A stretch of DNA of 64,000 nucleotides. It comes from Pisaster brevispinus (lineage: Eukaryota > Echinodermata > Asteroidea > Forcipulatida > Asteriidae). Shown one piece after another: positions 24,051 to 36,129 of this stretch (position 1 is its first letter; each line of letters begins with the position of its first letter). A program made the position numbers and the translations under genes. Below the pieces are notes generated by a model. That model worked only from the letters and a program-made list of their open reading frames with translations. It made no database searches and was not told the DNA's origin. The stretch is taken from contig JAMKCF010000009.1 of assembly GCA_023634235.1 (NCBI GenBank), positions 4,278,001 to 4,342,000 of the forward strand. The letters run 5' to 3'.

Positions 24051-24478
24051 TGTGTCGTGGCCGAGCAGATAAGAGCACCGGACTCAAGCTCCGGAGTTTT
24101 TGATCAGCAGAGTGTGGGTACGAGTCCCGGTCGTGACACTTGTGTCCTTTAAAAGCAAGACACTTAACCGTTATTGCTGCGTCCTTCGGATGGGACGTAA
24201 AGCCATAAGTCTTGTGTGTTGTGTAATGAACGCAAAAGAACCCATTGCACTTATCGTAAAGAGAAGAGGTTCGCCCCGGTGTTCCTGGCTTGATTGGCTG
24301 TATATTGCCCCACAGCACCTTGTGAACCATTACATGGTGCTATGTAAAAGGTGTAGGTCTCATACTTCAAAAAACGTAGCTCCACATACCTTGCAGGAAA
24401 ATACTAAATGTTGAAGCGCCTTGATTGTCACTGAGTGAAGGATATGAGCGCTATATATGAAGCCACTGTTATAAATGT
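24051..24478 (+). mobile_element. tRNA-Leu-headed SINE, near full length, plus orientation
   Basis: The best plus-strand copy. It has the head GTCGTGGCCGAGCAGATAAG with a paired anticodon stem around ACTCAAGCT (ACCGG/CCGGA), B box GTGTGGGTACGAGTCCC, body phrases CGTCCTTCGGATGGGACGTA and CACTTATCGTAAAGAGAAG, and a tail with GAGCGCTATATATGAA. The open frame at 24100-24414 is inside the element and is not a gene. Confidence 0.85.
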
Positions 24479-25432
24479 TAAAAGCTTTAAACCTTTTTGT
24501 TTGTGTAGTCAGTATTGTCTTGAATAAGGGAATAAAAGAGTGTGGGACGAGGTCTTGAACGTTTGTTTCAAACCGGCAGGTCGTGTCCATGCGATAAAGG
24601 ACCATGTTTACATTGCACGATTAAAACATTGCCACATGATCTCCTCTCAGCCAATCAGAATGGATAAACCGTCCCTCGTAATTATGAATAGCTTTGAAAG
24701 TGTTTCATTTGTCGGAATTTAAACCCCTCAGAGGAAGCATCCAATTGAATTTTAAAAATACATTCATCTTATGAATAAAAATGAAGTGGAATCAGCAGCT
24801 AGTTGGTATTCCATACCCCAAACAGCCTCTTAACGGCGAGTTACACAGGGTACTTTTTTTCAGGCAACTTGGAGGCAACCACTTGCACTGTGTGCACAAG
24901 GAACACTCCGGAAGCACAGCAGACATTCCTCTATGGCTGTAACTTTCTATTCCCAGGAAAATAATGAGAAAACCGAGTGAATTTCCTTATTGGAAACTGC
25001 CTGGAACTGCCTGGAACTTGCCTTATGTGGCATGGCCATTGCAGTGTCACGCGGCGACTCATGATTCCAATGTATACAAACATTCTCACGCAGCACCTCA
25101 CAACAAAGAATAATTTTGCATGCCACCAGAATAAAATTATCATCATCTTATGAATTCATTGACAAAATACTACTACTACTTAATTAAAAAAAACACCCAG
25201 GTCATTTATAATTGCCAAGCAATCTCGAACGACGCTTTACTGCGTATGAATTTGTATGCATACCTTCTCTTCCATGCCAATACTATTACCTCGGGAGCTG
25301 TCAGATGTTACAGTCTTAATTCCATTTCCTTTGAATTTCTAGATCCCGGCTCAGCTGCACACTGATTTTTTTCATTAACCAAAAACCACCATCCTCAGCG
25401 GATGACAAATCTATTGAAGTCGAGGGGGAAGA

Positions 25433-25447
25433 GGGGGGGGGGGGGGG
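25433..25447 (+). repeat. Poly(G), 15 bases
   Basis: Uninterrupted G run in intron DNA, preceded by GA-rich sequence. Confidence 0.9.
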
Positions 25448-25841
25448 TGTAGGAGGACAGCTAGAGCCCAAAGGAACACTGGGAGTCACAATTTCGTATT
25501 CAATGGTTGTTTGGAGCGTTACCTGATTAATTCATGAGTATTTTGCCGCACTACCAATGCCATTGTGCGCTATCAAATCGGCCATCGGATACATGAGGTT
25601 CGCTACTATACTGAGCGCTTCTTTGGCTGCAGCTGGTTTGCCCGGGACAATTTAATATTTCACTCCCCCATTATTTATCTGGGCAACAATAAAGAGGAGT
25701 ATTTGTCAAACAGTCATTCCTTTGAAAAAATAAATAAAATTCTGTCATTGGTGTAAAAAAGAAGAAGAAAGAAATTGATTGCAACTGGTGATATTGCATG
25801 CAGTAAACAAAGCTGTAAATTTAACTGAATCGTGGATTTAA

Positions 25842-25949
25842 AGGCCCATTCGGCCTTTGATAAAGACTCTGCTAGGGTCATCACGTTAGGGCACAAATCA
25901 TGGTGCTGCCCACCACAGAATTGTGCCCTCAAGGTGCACTGTAAAGCAG
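25842..25949 (+). mobile_element. Fragment of the 'GGTCGAAACGTC' element, diverged
   Basis: GATAAAGACTCTGCTAGGGT is followed by CATCACGTTAGGGCAC, a decayed form of the motif, and ends in GGTGCACTGTAAAGCAG as in related copies. Confidence 0.5.
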
Positions 25950-26160
25950 GCACAAATCCAGAAATTTGACCAAGGAGGGGTCCAAAATAATAAAAAAAGA
26001 AAGAAGAAAAACAATACCCAATAAAAGTTACTGGAAGGTCATGATGATTATTGGTAGATGCCAAGTAGGCAATTGGAATTTAGGTCTGTGGTGAGATTAG
26101 AGCTGTTATTATTATCATGTGAAGATACAAGTTTAGAGTTACAAACGGAAAAAGGTAGTA

Positions 26161-26272
26161 ACCCCCCCCCAAAAAAAAAAAATAACAACCACAAACAAAC
26201 AAACAAACAAACAAACAAACAAACCCCAAACAAACCAAACAAACCAAACAAACAAACAAACAAAAAACAAAT
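26161..26272 (+). repeat. (CAAA)n microsatellite with C and A runs
   Basis: A C9 run then A12 precede about 80 bases of CAAA and CCAAA repeats. Open frames on both strands across here are purely repeat-derived. Confidence 0.9.
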
Positions 26273-27390
26273 GGTCAAAGCAGGAAGGGTTTCAGGACCC
26301 CCCAAGACCTGAAGGGTTTCCTTGTCCCCAGGACCCACCCCCTTGAGCAGTACCTGGTCAAGTCTGGCACAATTCTGCAGGAAACAGAGCCATACATGTA
26401 GGCACAGGTATAACCATTGTCTGCACTTAGACCACGCGTCATTTTGCTCGGTGAGTACTCGGAAACGGTCAACCATTTCTTTCTGACTGAATCATGAACA
26501 AAAGCTTAGGTTGAGTACAATGCTTTCTATTATCAATATCCCTTGCTGAATTTGTTTCGATTGTCAATACACTCACTGGATTCTTTAGGGAAAAAAACCC
26601 TGCACTGTATTCGAGTCCAAAGTTTCTATGATAATCTTTAAGGTTTTGACATGGTGAAGTTGATAAGTTCTCTCTTTGATTTGTTTGTTTATTGTAAAGA
26701 CGTGTCTCACAGGCTCCAATCACTTCAAGGATGTAGTGACTTAACAGCGACTAAACCTTAAAAAACCAACTGATGTACCTGGACACAGAGGCATCAAAGG
26801 CGGTCCCTCTTACTGGCCTTGGGCGTGGCCTAGGGAGGTAGACCTCTGATATCTTCATCCCCCCAAAAACCACTAACGTCAATCTGTGCATTGATACAAT
26901 CATTAGCTTGTTGTTGGTTGATGCTTATGTTTAGGTTTCTCAATTACCAACATGATGCATCTTGGTCCCACCACAGCTCTCCTTTGGATCAATGGCTTAA
27001 GACAGCAGCCCCCCCCCACCACAGTATCCACTTCTCTCTTGAAGAGAAGTAGCCCTACCCTCCAGCAGTTTGTCCTCTTCATTTTATCTCCTGGACACAG
27101 CCCAGTTATTTGCTTCACTATGAGGAGTCAGTGTACCGTTAAATCCTAATCTTGATTAAAGGTCCCTCCCCTTGTTACCTGTGCAGTCTGTGGTCTGCTG
27201 GGAACTGTCTGCTGGATCTGTTCCCACAGAGTGTTACAGAAGAAGATCTCCCAACTGTGTCACCGACTAGTAATACTAACAAAATGTCACAGTATCTCAG
27301 TAGGCTTATACTACTGCTAAGCATGCCATACAATAATGCTCAGCACAAACAAAATGCTACAGGTTACCAACCATGTAGTTATCACTGCAT

Positions 27391-27745
27391 GACCCAACTT
27401 TATAGAGCAGAAAAGGTTCGGAAGCAAATTTACTAAGTGAAAAATTAGCAGGGCATCAGTTGCCATAGTGTACACTAAATGGCATATTGCCCGGTAAACT
27501 GCTGGAAGTAAGCAATATTTTTCTGTGCTTAGCAAACTGCTCTTTGAGTATGAAACTTGGCCCTGCATATTAGCTGAAAATATTGCGCGACAATATTCTG
27601 CTAAGCAAAAGTGAAGCAGGATACCAGTTACAGATTTTACATGTGGAACATGGTATATTTACTGGTAACCTCAATCTGGTAAGCATAATTTAATTATGCT
27701 TACCTAATTTATTGCGCAGCTGCAGTTCTTTGAAATTGGGTCCTG
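27391..27745 (+). mobile_element. Two MITE-like elements in tandem
   Basis: The first copy runs from GACCCAACTTTATAGAGCAG to TATGAAACTTGGCCCTGC (about 27563) and is strongly diverged. The second begins in the shared GGCCCTG (about 27559) and carries ATTCTGCTAAGCAAAAGTGA, GCAGGATACCAGTTACAGA, TTACTGGTAACCTCAATCTG and the end TTTGAAATTGGGTCC at 27745. The shared GGCCCTG suggests one inserted at or next to the terminus of the other. Confidence 0.6.
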
Positions 27746-28315
27746 TTGACAGGTTTACCCGATTTTTGTTGTTGAATATAGTTTTACTATTAAACAGATT
27801 TAAGAAAACCCCATTGTAACTGGATTGCTTAGTTATTACGGAAGTATTAGAACACTTTTAAAAAAGTACAGTCGTGTGTTAAATTGTTTTGTGTATTGAA
27901 GGTCTCTCCTGTCTGGTAACCAACGGTCTAGTAAAGTGCACTAGGATAAGAAGAAGAAGCAAAGTACAAGTGGTCATTGGGCTATTTTGTGGATGGTCAG
28001 CGTGATTCAACTTCTCCGGCTTCAAATCCTGGACTTTCATTGCAGCACGAGGGTATTATGAAAATCCATACAAATATTACATTTTACTTTTCAGTTTCTG
28101 TGTCAGCCTAACTTTGGTGGGAACCATCCCTCCTAGGGAACCAGTGACTATTGCACTCCATGCGGTAAGCCTTGCACACATATGGCATTGGTGGAAAATG
28201 TACACCCATTGTCCACTCAGTGCTGTAAGGTTCTTCATCGCAATTTCATATTCGCAATAATAAAAAAGGGCGCTAAATATATATAAATTGACTAATAGGG
28301 AGACCGCCAACATAG

Positions 28316-28440
28316 GGCTGGATAGCTCAGTTGGTAGAGCGCCGGTACGTTAATCCGGAGGTAGTTGGTTCAAGTCCCGCTCCAGTCAAATTTCCTCTGT
28401 TCAAACCCTAAACATAAAGTGCTTATAACTCTGGGAGGAA
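28316..28440 (+). mobile_element. SINE with a tRNA-Asn-like head
   Basis: 28316-28387 folds as a tRNA. The acceptor arms GGCTGGA/TCCAGTC pair in all seven positions, the D arm is GCTC..GAGC, and the anticodon stem CCGG/CCGG carries a seven-base loop ACGTTAA that would read GTT (Asn). The T loop is TTCAAGT. The T stem has a mismatch and position 33 is C, not T, so a functional tRNA is unlikely. A body (AAATTTCCTCTGTTCAAACC) that recurs at 32311-32380 makes this a SINE rather than a lone pseudogene. Confidence 0.65.
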
Positions 28441-31400
28441 AAAATAATGTTCACAATTAAGTATTTTCCTTATAAAATGAATACTTCTTTTTAATTTGCC
28501 AAACAATTACTATGGAGAACACTTTTGACCAATAAACTCCCTTTGCCAGGGGCTCCAGAATTTGCAAAAAGCAATTTTATGAAATCCATACAAACTGCAA
28601 TACCAACAAATTTGACCAATAAAGTCGGACCAACCTGTTGGGCTACTTAAGAAAGAACAAAATGGCGCCAGGCCTGAACACAAAACACAATAATGTACAT
28701 CCTGCCCAAACTATATAACAAATTTTATCCACCTCTGTGATTTAAACCATGCTGAGTTAATGGCATAGATGATATACATCACTGATGTATCAATGAGCTG
28801 CTTTCAAATGGTTGTTGAGCTACACGCCTGAACTGACAGCCGCTAAAAGAAATGTATACCGCAATTCAAATATTCAACTGTGATTTACGAAAGGTTTTCT
28901 AATGCAGTAAAACAAAAAACAAAGAGATTTTGTTTTTTGGTTACACTAATGTTTGTTTGTTTGTTTGTTTTTTGCTGATTAATCGTGTTTTAAACCAGTG
29001 GAAGAGGAACACATCTGCAAAATCATTCCTGTAACCATTAATGCATGAAATGGAATTTCACACTTAGACAAAGACTTCACATAGAGCCCTCTCTTGTGAA
29101 AAAATGTTACATCAGCCAAGTGAAACCACGCATACAGAGTTTTGAAAAAAAAAGAGCTGGGAATCTGTGAGATGTTAATTAGTTCTGTCATCCTGGCCCC
29201 TGGATCGGGCCAGATATATATTGACAATATAAAGGGCCTTGGCTGGATAGACAGGAGTCTGTCAGGAGGAGAAGAGGCCCAGAAAAATAACTGAAAGGGA
29301 AAAACGGAAAGAGAGTGAGAGAGAGGGAGGCATGAACGACGGCGGAGAGTGTGGAGAGGAGAATCTGATAACACGCTACGATGACTCGCAAATTAAATTT
29401 CTGCAGCAACGCCGTGTGAGCATGCCAAGAATGCTGAACGCTATGGGGTTTGGGGAAGACACTACTGCGTCATTAAACTCATGAAAAATAACGCACGGCC
29501 CGAGCGTGCACAAGCAGGGGGGGGGGGGGGGGAGAGGGTGGTGGGGACGGGACTTAATCAGATGTAGAGATCATGCTAACTGCCTCTGACGGCGAGTGAA
29601 ACGGAGTTGGAGATGGGAGCCGAACGGCGAGGCCAATTGACGGAGGGACCACATATTGCTTTAACAAACAGAATGGATGTAACAAATCTGCTAATTGATT
29701 TGCCACACTGCGGGTTAAGTCAACTATCACTTACTGACAGGCACACCTGTGAACAGTAATTAGGAAATGATTCCCATTAACAAAATGGCTTGTGAAAGAC
29801 ATTGCCACGCCATCAGTTACTGACAGATCCCACAAACAAAACATCATCATTTTCTACTCAAGAATGACGCCAAATGCAGAAAATCATTCCCCGCCCTAAA
29901 GATGAAAAGTTACCAAGACTCAATAAAAATTGTTTGTGTAAAAAACAACAACAAGACTGCCACAATGAAGTACATGTGTTACGGTTACATCAACAGACCT
30001 GATGCATCGCTCTTGAAGGGGCAAGACAGTTTTTCACTGGTAAACGGCACCTCAATGAGGGTAATGTTAATTTCTACTGCTGCTAGGGGCAGCAAGGCAA
30101 TGACCAAGAGCATGGAGGTGCCTCCATGAAATATCTGACCTGCATGAATCGCCAAAACCCAGTGTGGTTAAATATACCTTGTATCTCCACCATCTGAGAT
30201 AAAAATGATAAATACAGTAAAGAATGTTGAACCAGGGAGTTTTGAATGAGTGAACCCTGAAAACACATTTGGTGTGAGTTCTTTTTTTCAAAGCAGGCCC
30301 TGTTTGATGACGACTGGACTTCAAAGAATGTCCACACAATGATCTTAAGGTCAGACCCTTGGCTTTGAGTAGTGTTTAATCCAGCAAATACCTACTTACA
30401 GAGGTGAGACATACTGACACAAGATGGCCTCGTACCCGGGGCAAAGGGGGTAGCCTCTGATACCCCCAAAATCTTCCCACGATATCTTACTGATCCCTGG
30501 TCACCAACAACAAGGAGATAATGCTTTACGGCTCATGAGAGGTATTGTGGCAGATGGATTACAATCGCGACTAAGCTGTGCCATTCCACATTAAGCCTGT
30601 ACTTATCATTACTTAACAGTTAACTCATTAAACCTTGCCAAACATTTCCCTGTGCGTTTCCCACGGCCTGGTGGCAGCAGTGGTTTATTGAGGACAAGCC
30701 AAGGTAGTAAACTGGTATGGGTTGGTTGTTTAGGAGGGGGCAATCCCAATAGCATCTCCTGTGGGAAAGTGAATAAGGCCGATCATACTTTTGAGGGTTG
30801 TCTCACAGGGGAAATTCCATGATCATTATGGAGGGGAACACCAGTGGGATTGGGAGAGTAAACAAAAAATAGTGAGACCACAATTCAAAAGTAGGAAAAC
30901 CCGGATCTTTCCCTATCGTTGTCTCTTCACAGCACGGCGGGAAAATCCATGTGTCCGTCATGCGTTTTGCTTGTTGTGCAATGCGTAAAAATGAAAATAA
31001 AGCCAAGTAAAACGCATGATTCCGTGTAACCATGATTGGTGTGCGTTTTCATGCGTACTACGAATTATGCACAACACATGACAGACACATGGGTTACTAA
31101 CCTAAGACACGATTTGGTTACCATCATCTTCAACGAGACCAATTTTTCCTCATCTAGTTCACTTTCATTTTGTACCTGAGACAAACAAACCGTTGGCATG
31201 GCAACCCATAAAGCAGCCCACGCACTCCATTTATTATTCCTCATTCTGGCCACACCCATACGCAACGCCTCGATTCCAAGTGCATCATATTCATAATTAA
31301 TCCTACTATTGACAGGTAACCATGTCAACAGGATAATCATTGAGCGGCGGCATGTAACAACTCAAAAATTGACAACAAAGCTCAGTTTCCTTTGAACAGC

Positions 31401-32310
31401 TTTCCGCTAAATTTCACATCCTTCATGGCCGCGTTTGTATCAGAAATAATTCGGGCATTTAGCCGACAATGCATAAATGCATGCTTCTGTGGTTTCTATG
31501 CATACATTGGAAATTCAAGTAGGGCAGAATCAGCCCAGTGTTGTTGTTGTTGTGGTTTTTTTTAAATAAGGTTTTTGTGAGAGCGATGGTTCGGCCACTA
31601 CACACGGCGTTGGTATTGCATTCCGGCATAGAATCATATCCGATGAATGGATTCCAGCTACGGGCTATACGGAGGGGAGCCCGTGTTATTAATGAAGCCT
31701 TGTTGCCATTCACTGTTATTGACTGATAATATTCATAGAGAAGAAGAACGCTGTGCATCTTCAAGGGCTGAAGGATGATAGTCTAGGTGTGTGTGTGTTG
31801 TGTGCATACTGTACATACTACACACAGCACTACCTTCATCACGGCCAGACCGGGCAGCTTAAATCTGCCTAACTATGCAATAGGGACTGCCTTCAACAGT
31901 GTGTACCTGACATTATTGTGTGTAACTCTAGTGTGTTCCACACATTCAGTTTGCCTAACTATCTATGCAGACGGTGCATACCATGGTAATGCACAACTAG
32001 GGACCTATATAAAAAAAAACCACACACCTGTATTTCCCTGAAAGGTCCGTCCAAAATAAACATTGAATGAATTAATGAATAAATCACGCTCTGATGAAAT
32101 TCATACATCTGGGAACCATCTGCGAACCATCTGGGAAAATTACGCTATTGCGGTTTCATTCACACAAACTGGGATAACTGTATTTCAAAAGTGTTGTCAT
32201 AATTATGGGTTGAACAAATTTGGGTCTCCCCATTTTGTCAACAGCTTTGTTTGTAGGACAGGTTGAATGGCTTCTGACTGGCACCCCCAAACAAAGATGT
32301 TTACAAAACA

Positions 32311-32380
32311 GGGACACCGCTGGCACGCTAATTTGGAAGTCCCGCTCTAGTAAACTTTTCTTTGTTCAACCCAAAACTAT
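32311..32380 (+). mobile_element. Degenerate fragment of the tRNA-Asn-like SINE
   Basis: GGCACGCTAATTTGGAAGTC and CCGCTCTAGTAAACTTTTC, then TTTGTTCAACCCAAAACTA, align with the T-arm and body of the element at 28316-28440. Confidence 0.5.
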
Positions 32381-32532
32381 TTCAAAATCCATCCAGTCAG
32401 TTTTCCTTGTGATTTATTACTTAACAGTTTTGTCATTCACACACACACACAAAAAGTTATACACCAAAAGTTGACAGCTTCCTTCTCTACACAGAAAACA
32501 CCACCTCTCTCGTCTTGAACAAGTACAATGCC

Positions 32533-32573
32533 TTTGCACATGTCTCATGTTTGCACATGTCTCATGTTTGCAC
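32533..32573 (+). repeat. 17-bp tandem repeat, 2.4 copies
   Basis: TTTGCACATGTCTCATG occurs twice exactly and is followed by TTTGCAC. Confidence 0.85.
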
Positions 32574-34285
32574 TTAGCATTTCAGGTAAAGAATCCTACA
32601 ATGCAATCCCTGATTACATCATGAACTAAAGCGTTAAACAAAAGAACACTTCCCAAAAAAGTTACTTTCAGTTCCTTTTATCTTCGCAAATTATACTGAT
32701 AATAAAAATCAAGAGCGATTGTTCTCTATTTGGTACGAAACTATGTTGATATGAAACAATACAAAAGTAGATGCTATCCAAAGGTTTGAACTGAGGTGAT
32801 GAAATCTAAAATGGTTAAAGGTGGTGGTGGAGTCATACTTTGGGAACGACCCTGTAAAACTTGTGCAATTTCTATACGAAAGCTGACTTGTTATAAAGAT
32901 GGTAATGGTAGCAAGCATCCTGTGAAATTACTTTGCCTGAAATGCCCTCATTGATTAGAAATCCATAAAAACATTTGAATCTGAGAAACGATTCATGCAT
33001 GAACAATTTCTCAGACTTTTGAGGGTTGGTATCCGTTTGCCAATCCTGCAGCCAGAGATGCAGTTGGTACCGGCTGTCATCCCGCTAAACATGGATGGAT
33101 CCAATGTCCTTGTGAAAACACAGGTTTTTTTTGCTGTTTTTTCAACAAGCAGACACTGTATTCAGCTGAAACTAGCACATGTGACTTTTATTGTACCTTT
33201 CTTAATACTTTTGCCAATAAGTCAGTGTAACAAAACCATTCTATGACCCTAACTTTAAAGGAGATGGCCATTTGTGTTGAATGTATTTCAACACGCCTTT
33301 ACTTTACAGTCTCCTAAGAATGCACACTGTTGTTATTCTCATTATTATTCGGCCAATGACAAGAAAGCAACATACAAGCAGTTAACAATGGTGACAAGTA
33401 AGCTTATAACAAGCAAGAGCAAGACAGATCTTGTGGGGGGGGGGGCATCCACTCTAAGATGGCCAGGACAAACAAATGTGTCCTTAAATACTATGACTGG
33501 AAAGCTTGCTCATCCAATCATCCTAATGGCAATCAAATCACACACAAGATGCTAGATGCGTGACAAGTGGTTTGAATCTGTACTCCAAGTGTGCATGGAT
33601 ATGCTGAATTACATGAAGCACGTTATAACTAAACCTCGCCAAATAAAAACAAACAAATAAACAAACAAACAAATGAACAAACCAGAAATTAGAAAACAAT
33701 AATACAACTTGAACAGTATGTCAAGATTCTCAGCAGTAAATGCAGACCTATCAAAATGAAGTCAACATCCTCCACTTTAGAAGTTCTCAAGAACCAGCAT
33801 TGAGGAACTTTTCAGGATGTTTTGACCGGCCACCCTTCTCTGATATTTGATTACAAATTGGCCACAGAAATCAGGTTAATTAACTCAGAGTGTACACTCC
33901 CTTTTGATTCTTTGTTCGTGAATTACCTTTGGTTTCCTTATTTTTTCCCAGGAACGGTCAGGTTTCTGCCCAATTAACAACAAGTATTATCTCGGGGGAA
34001 ACATTGAGGAACTAAATAACTTCCTATCACAGGATGTATCTAAACCTTACTACATCAACAAACGTGACAAGGGTACTTCATGGGCAAGTAATAGCATTAG
34101 AACAATCAGGGTTACTAATTTTTGCATTCCTCCCTCCAGAAAGAAGAGTAGCTTAAATGCACAAACTCAATGTGTGAGAAAAGTACAGTTTCTTAAAAAC
34201 TGGAGTGGAAAGGGGGGGTCAAGGGGATCTTGCCCCATCGCTGCTCTTAAGACCTTTAACTTCAATCTTTTTCCTTTCTTGAGCA

Positions 34286-34520
34286 TTAAAGGAAGGGTGT
34301 ACCTTTGGTAATTACTCCAAAAATTAATGACCATAACAAAAACTTAGTTGATGAAGACCGCTGGAGAGCTATTGATATTATAAAACATTGTTAGATACAA
34401 TCCCCTTCAAAGTAGTGTAGTTTTAGAGAAAGAGGTCTGAGAATCTGAGAAAGGCTTTAGGCCATGAAGCCTTTCTCAGGAATCTGAAAGCACAAAATTT
34501 TATGTAACGCGGTTGGTAAG
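34286..34520 (+). repeat. Dispersed repeat with internal hairpin ('ggtgtacctttggtaatta' family)
   Basis: It begins AAAGGAAGGGTGTACCTTTG, continues with AATTACTCCAAAAATTAATG and AGTAGTGTAGTTTTAGAGAA, and contains a perfect 13-bp hairpin at 34445-34479. I know similar sequences as common echinoderm repeats. Only one clear copy is in this window. Confidence 0.5.
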
Positions 34521-34566
34521 CATCACAACCATCCAGTTACTTTTTCAGCTTGTTTTGGGGAAGGGT

Positions 34567-34595
34567 TTGTTGTTGTTGTTGTTGTTGTTGTTGTT
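34567..34595 (+). repeat. (GTT)n microsatellite
   Basis: About nine GTT units. The translated Leu/Val run in the overlapping open frame is an artefact. Confidence 0.9.
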
Positions 34596-35138
34596 TTCAA
34601 ATTCCTGGGTCCGCGCCTCAAAACATTATACTAAACAAATGCAAACCAACCTAAAAGAAAATGTCATCCAACTCTTATACTCTCATACTGTTTGGGTTCT
34701 TTACGCACATCCGATGAAAAGTTATCAAGTCTCTACAGTTATCCAAAACAACTGTTCATCACTTAAATGGTAAAATGGTTCAAACAAAACGAAAAACCCC
34801 TGCCATCAGGAGTTTGTCTAACAGCAGTACGGTATGCAATTGTCAGTTCCTCTTTTCCCAACGGTTGATGAATGGGACGGAGGTTGGGAAAAAACCTCCA
34901 TTCATTTCTAGCAATCTGAGTTTCGATCAGACGTTATCTCAATTAAACTGAAAGTACCATTTTGCAATGGTGTCAGACAAGCCCAGCGATTACACTTTTA
35001 CACAATACTAATACTTGAGATAACACTCGATGGACATCAACCATGAAATGGTAGATGTCCTGTTTCCTGTATTGGTTTTTATAACAGCCTTGACCCCAGT
35101 GAAGTGCTTATGAGAACAAATTACTTAATAGGAAACCA

Positions 35139-35408
35139 GGACCCAATTTCATAAAGCTGTTAAGCAGAAAACATACTGCTTAACAAATACTACTACTACT
35201 AATAATACGCAGTTCTTATAAAGTGCTTTATCACACCTGAGGACATCTCAAAGCACTTGTTATGTTTTCTACAAGGCTGTGTTTGAAATACAACACCCAT
35301 TTATTTACATAGCACTATGTAAACGGTTTACAAGATGGTGTGGCCCAATCTGTAGCCAACTATACCAGAAAACACTGGGGCAAACCCCTTCTCTCAATGA
35401 TAATTGTA
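35139..35408 (-). mobile_element. SINE fragment inserted into a MITE-like element
   Basis: 35139-35185 is the left end of the inverted-repeat family (GGACCCAATTTCATAAAGCT, then AAGCAGAAAACATACTGCTT). It is broken by the tail of a minus-strand tRNA-Leu SINE (35186-35408: ACT-rich end, AGTTCTTATAAAGTGCTTTA, ACATCTCAAAGCACTT, then CAAACCCCTTCTCTCAATGA). The SINE lacks its head. No right half of the MITE is seen after the break. Confidence 0.6.
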
Positions 35409-36129
35409 TCCTGGCTGTAGCCAGTTGTTGCCTCGCAAGAATTGTCTGCACTCAAGAACATAAACCTTTACTTTGGATTGAACAGAAAACTGTACAAAGA
35501 CCACCACTGCTCCCGCATCAACGTTGCACTCATTCAAGGAGTCATTTTAGCCACATCAACTCAGCATAATTGGGACCCAAGTCAAGTGGATTATAGAGGT
35601 GAAAGAAATCAGCTACAACTTAAGGCCAGTACATTTGGGGGGGAAATTTGTCTTGAAAGCATCTTCTGACGAGAGCTGAGTGAGGTTTGCTGTTACCCGC
35701 GCGCACACACATACACACACTGCACATTACAACTAGTTAGGGTGGGAAGTATTCAGAGAGCGAGAGACATGCCAAATATGCCAGCAATGTACAGGACACT
35801 TCCTCACAGCCTCACAGCTGTCATGAAGTCAAGGATGATTGCTTAGGCCCAGCCCACTCTGCACTGGACTGTACGCCGAAGGGGCGTGGAACAAACATGT
35901 CCGTCACAACAAATCCAAAGACGAAATCATGCATAATTAACAAAGTGCTGTGGAACAACAGTTGGATGATGTAGTATTTTCATTAAGGAAACATGATTTT
36001 AAAAAATGCAGGTGAAGCGAAAGAATTGTTACACTTTCTGTCCCCTAACGCCACCTTGTTAATTCAAATGGCTTTTGGTATTGATTTTCAAAAAGCTTTC
36101 AGCCAACTTCCTGGATTAAAATAGCCCTT

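Larger units (their letters stand above)
28441..34285. other. Intron sequence, mostly without recognised features
   Basis: Apart from the separately listed repeats it holds a (GTTT)n run at 28951-28973, a 16-base G run at 29517-29532, a GT-rich patch near 31787-31800 and (CAAA)n near 33641-33683. Short open frames near 29188-29409, 30067-30339 and 31065-31340 have no supporting evidence. Confidence 0.45.

Noticed and set aside
24100..24414. 104-codon open frame as a gene
   Set aside because: Lies wholly inside a tRNA-Leu SINE; similar peptides arise in other copies (20182-20562, 49561-49881) in the matching element frame.
26048..26476. 142-codon minus-strand open frame
   Set aside because: Its centre is the translated (CAAA)n and poly(C) repeat; no splice sites or domains.
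28316..28387. Functional tRNA-Asn gene
   Set aside because: C at position 33, a mismatched T stem and a recurrent SINE body downstream indicate a retroposed copy.
31787..32041. Possible repeat shared with 53995-54150 (TGCCTAACTA and CACACAGCACTAC phrases)
   Set aside because: Matches are short and not in a consistent order over a longer alignment.
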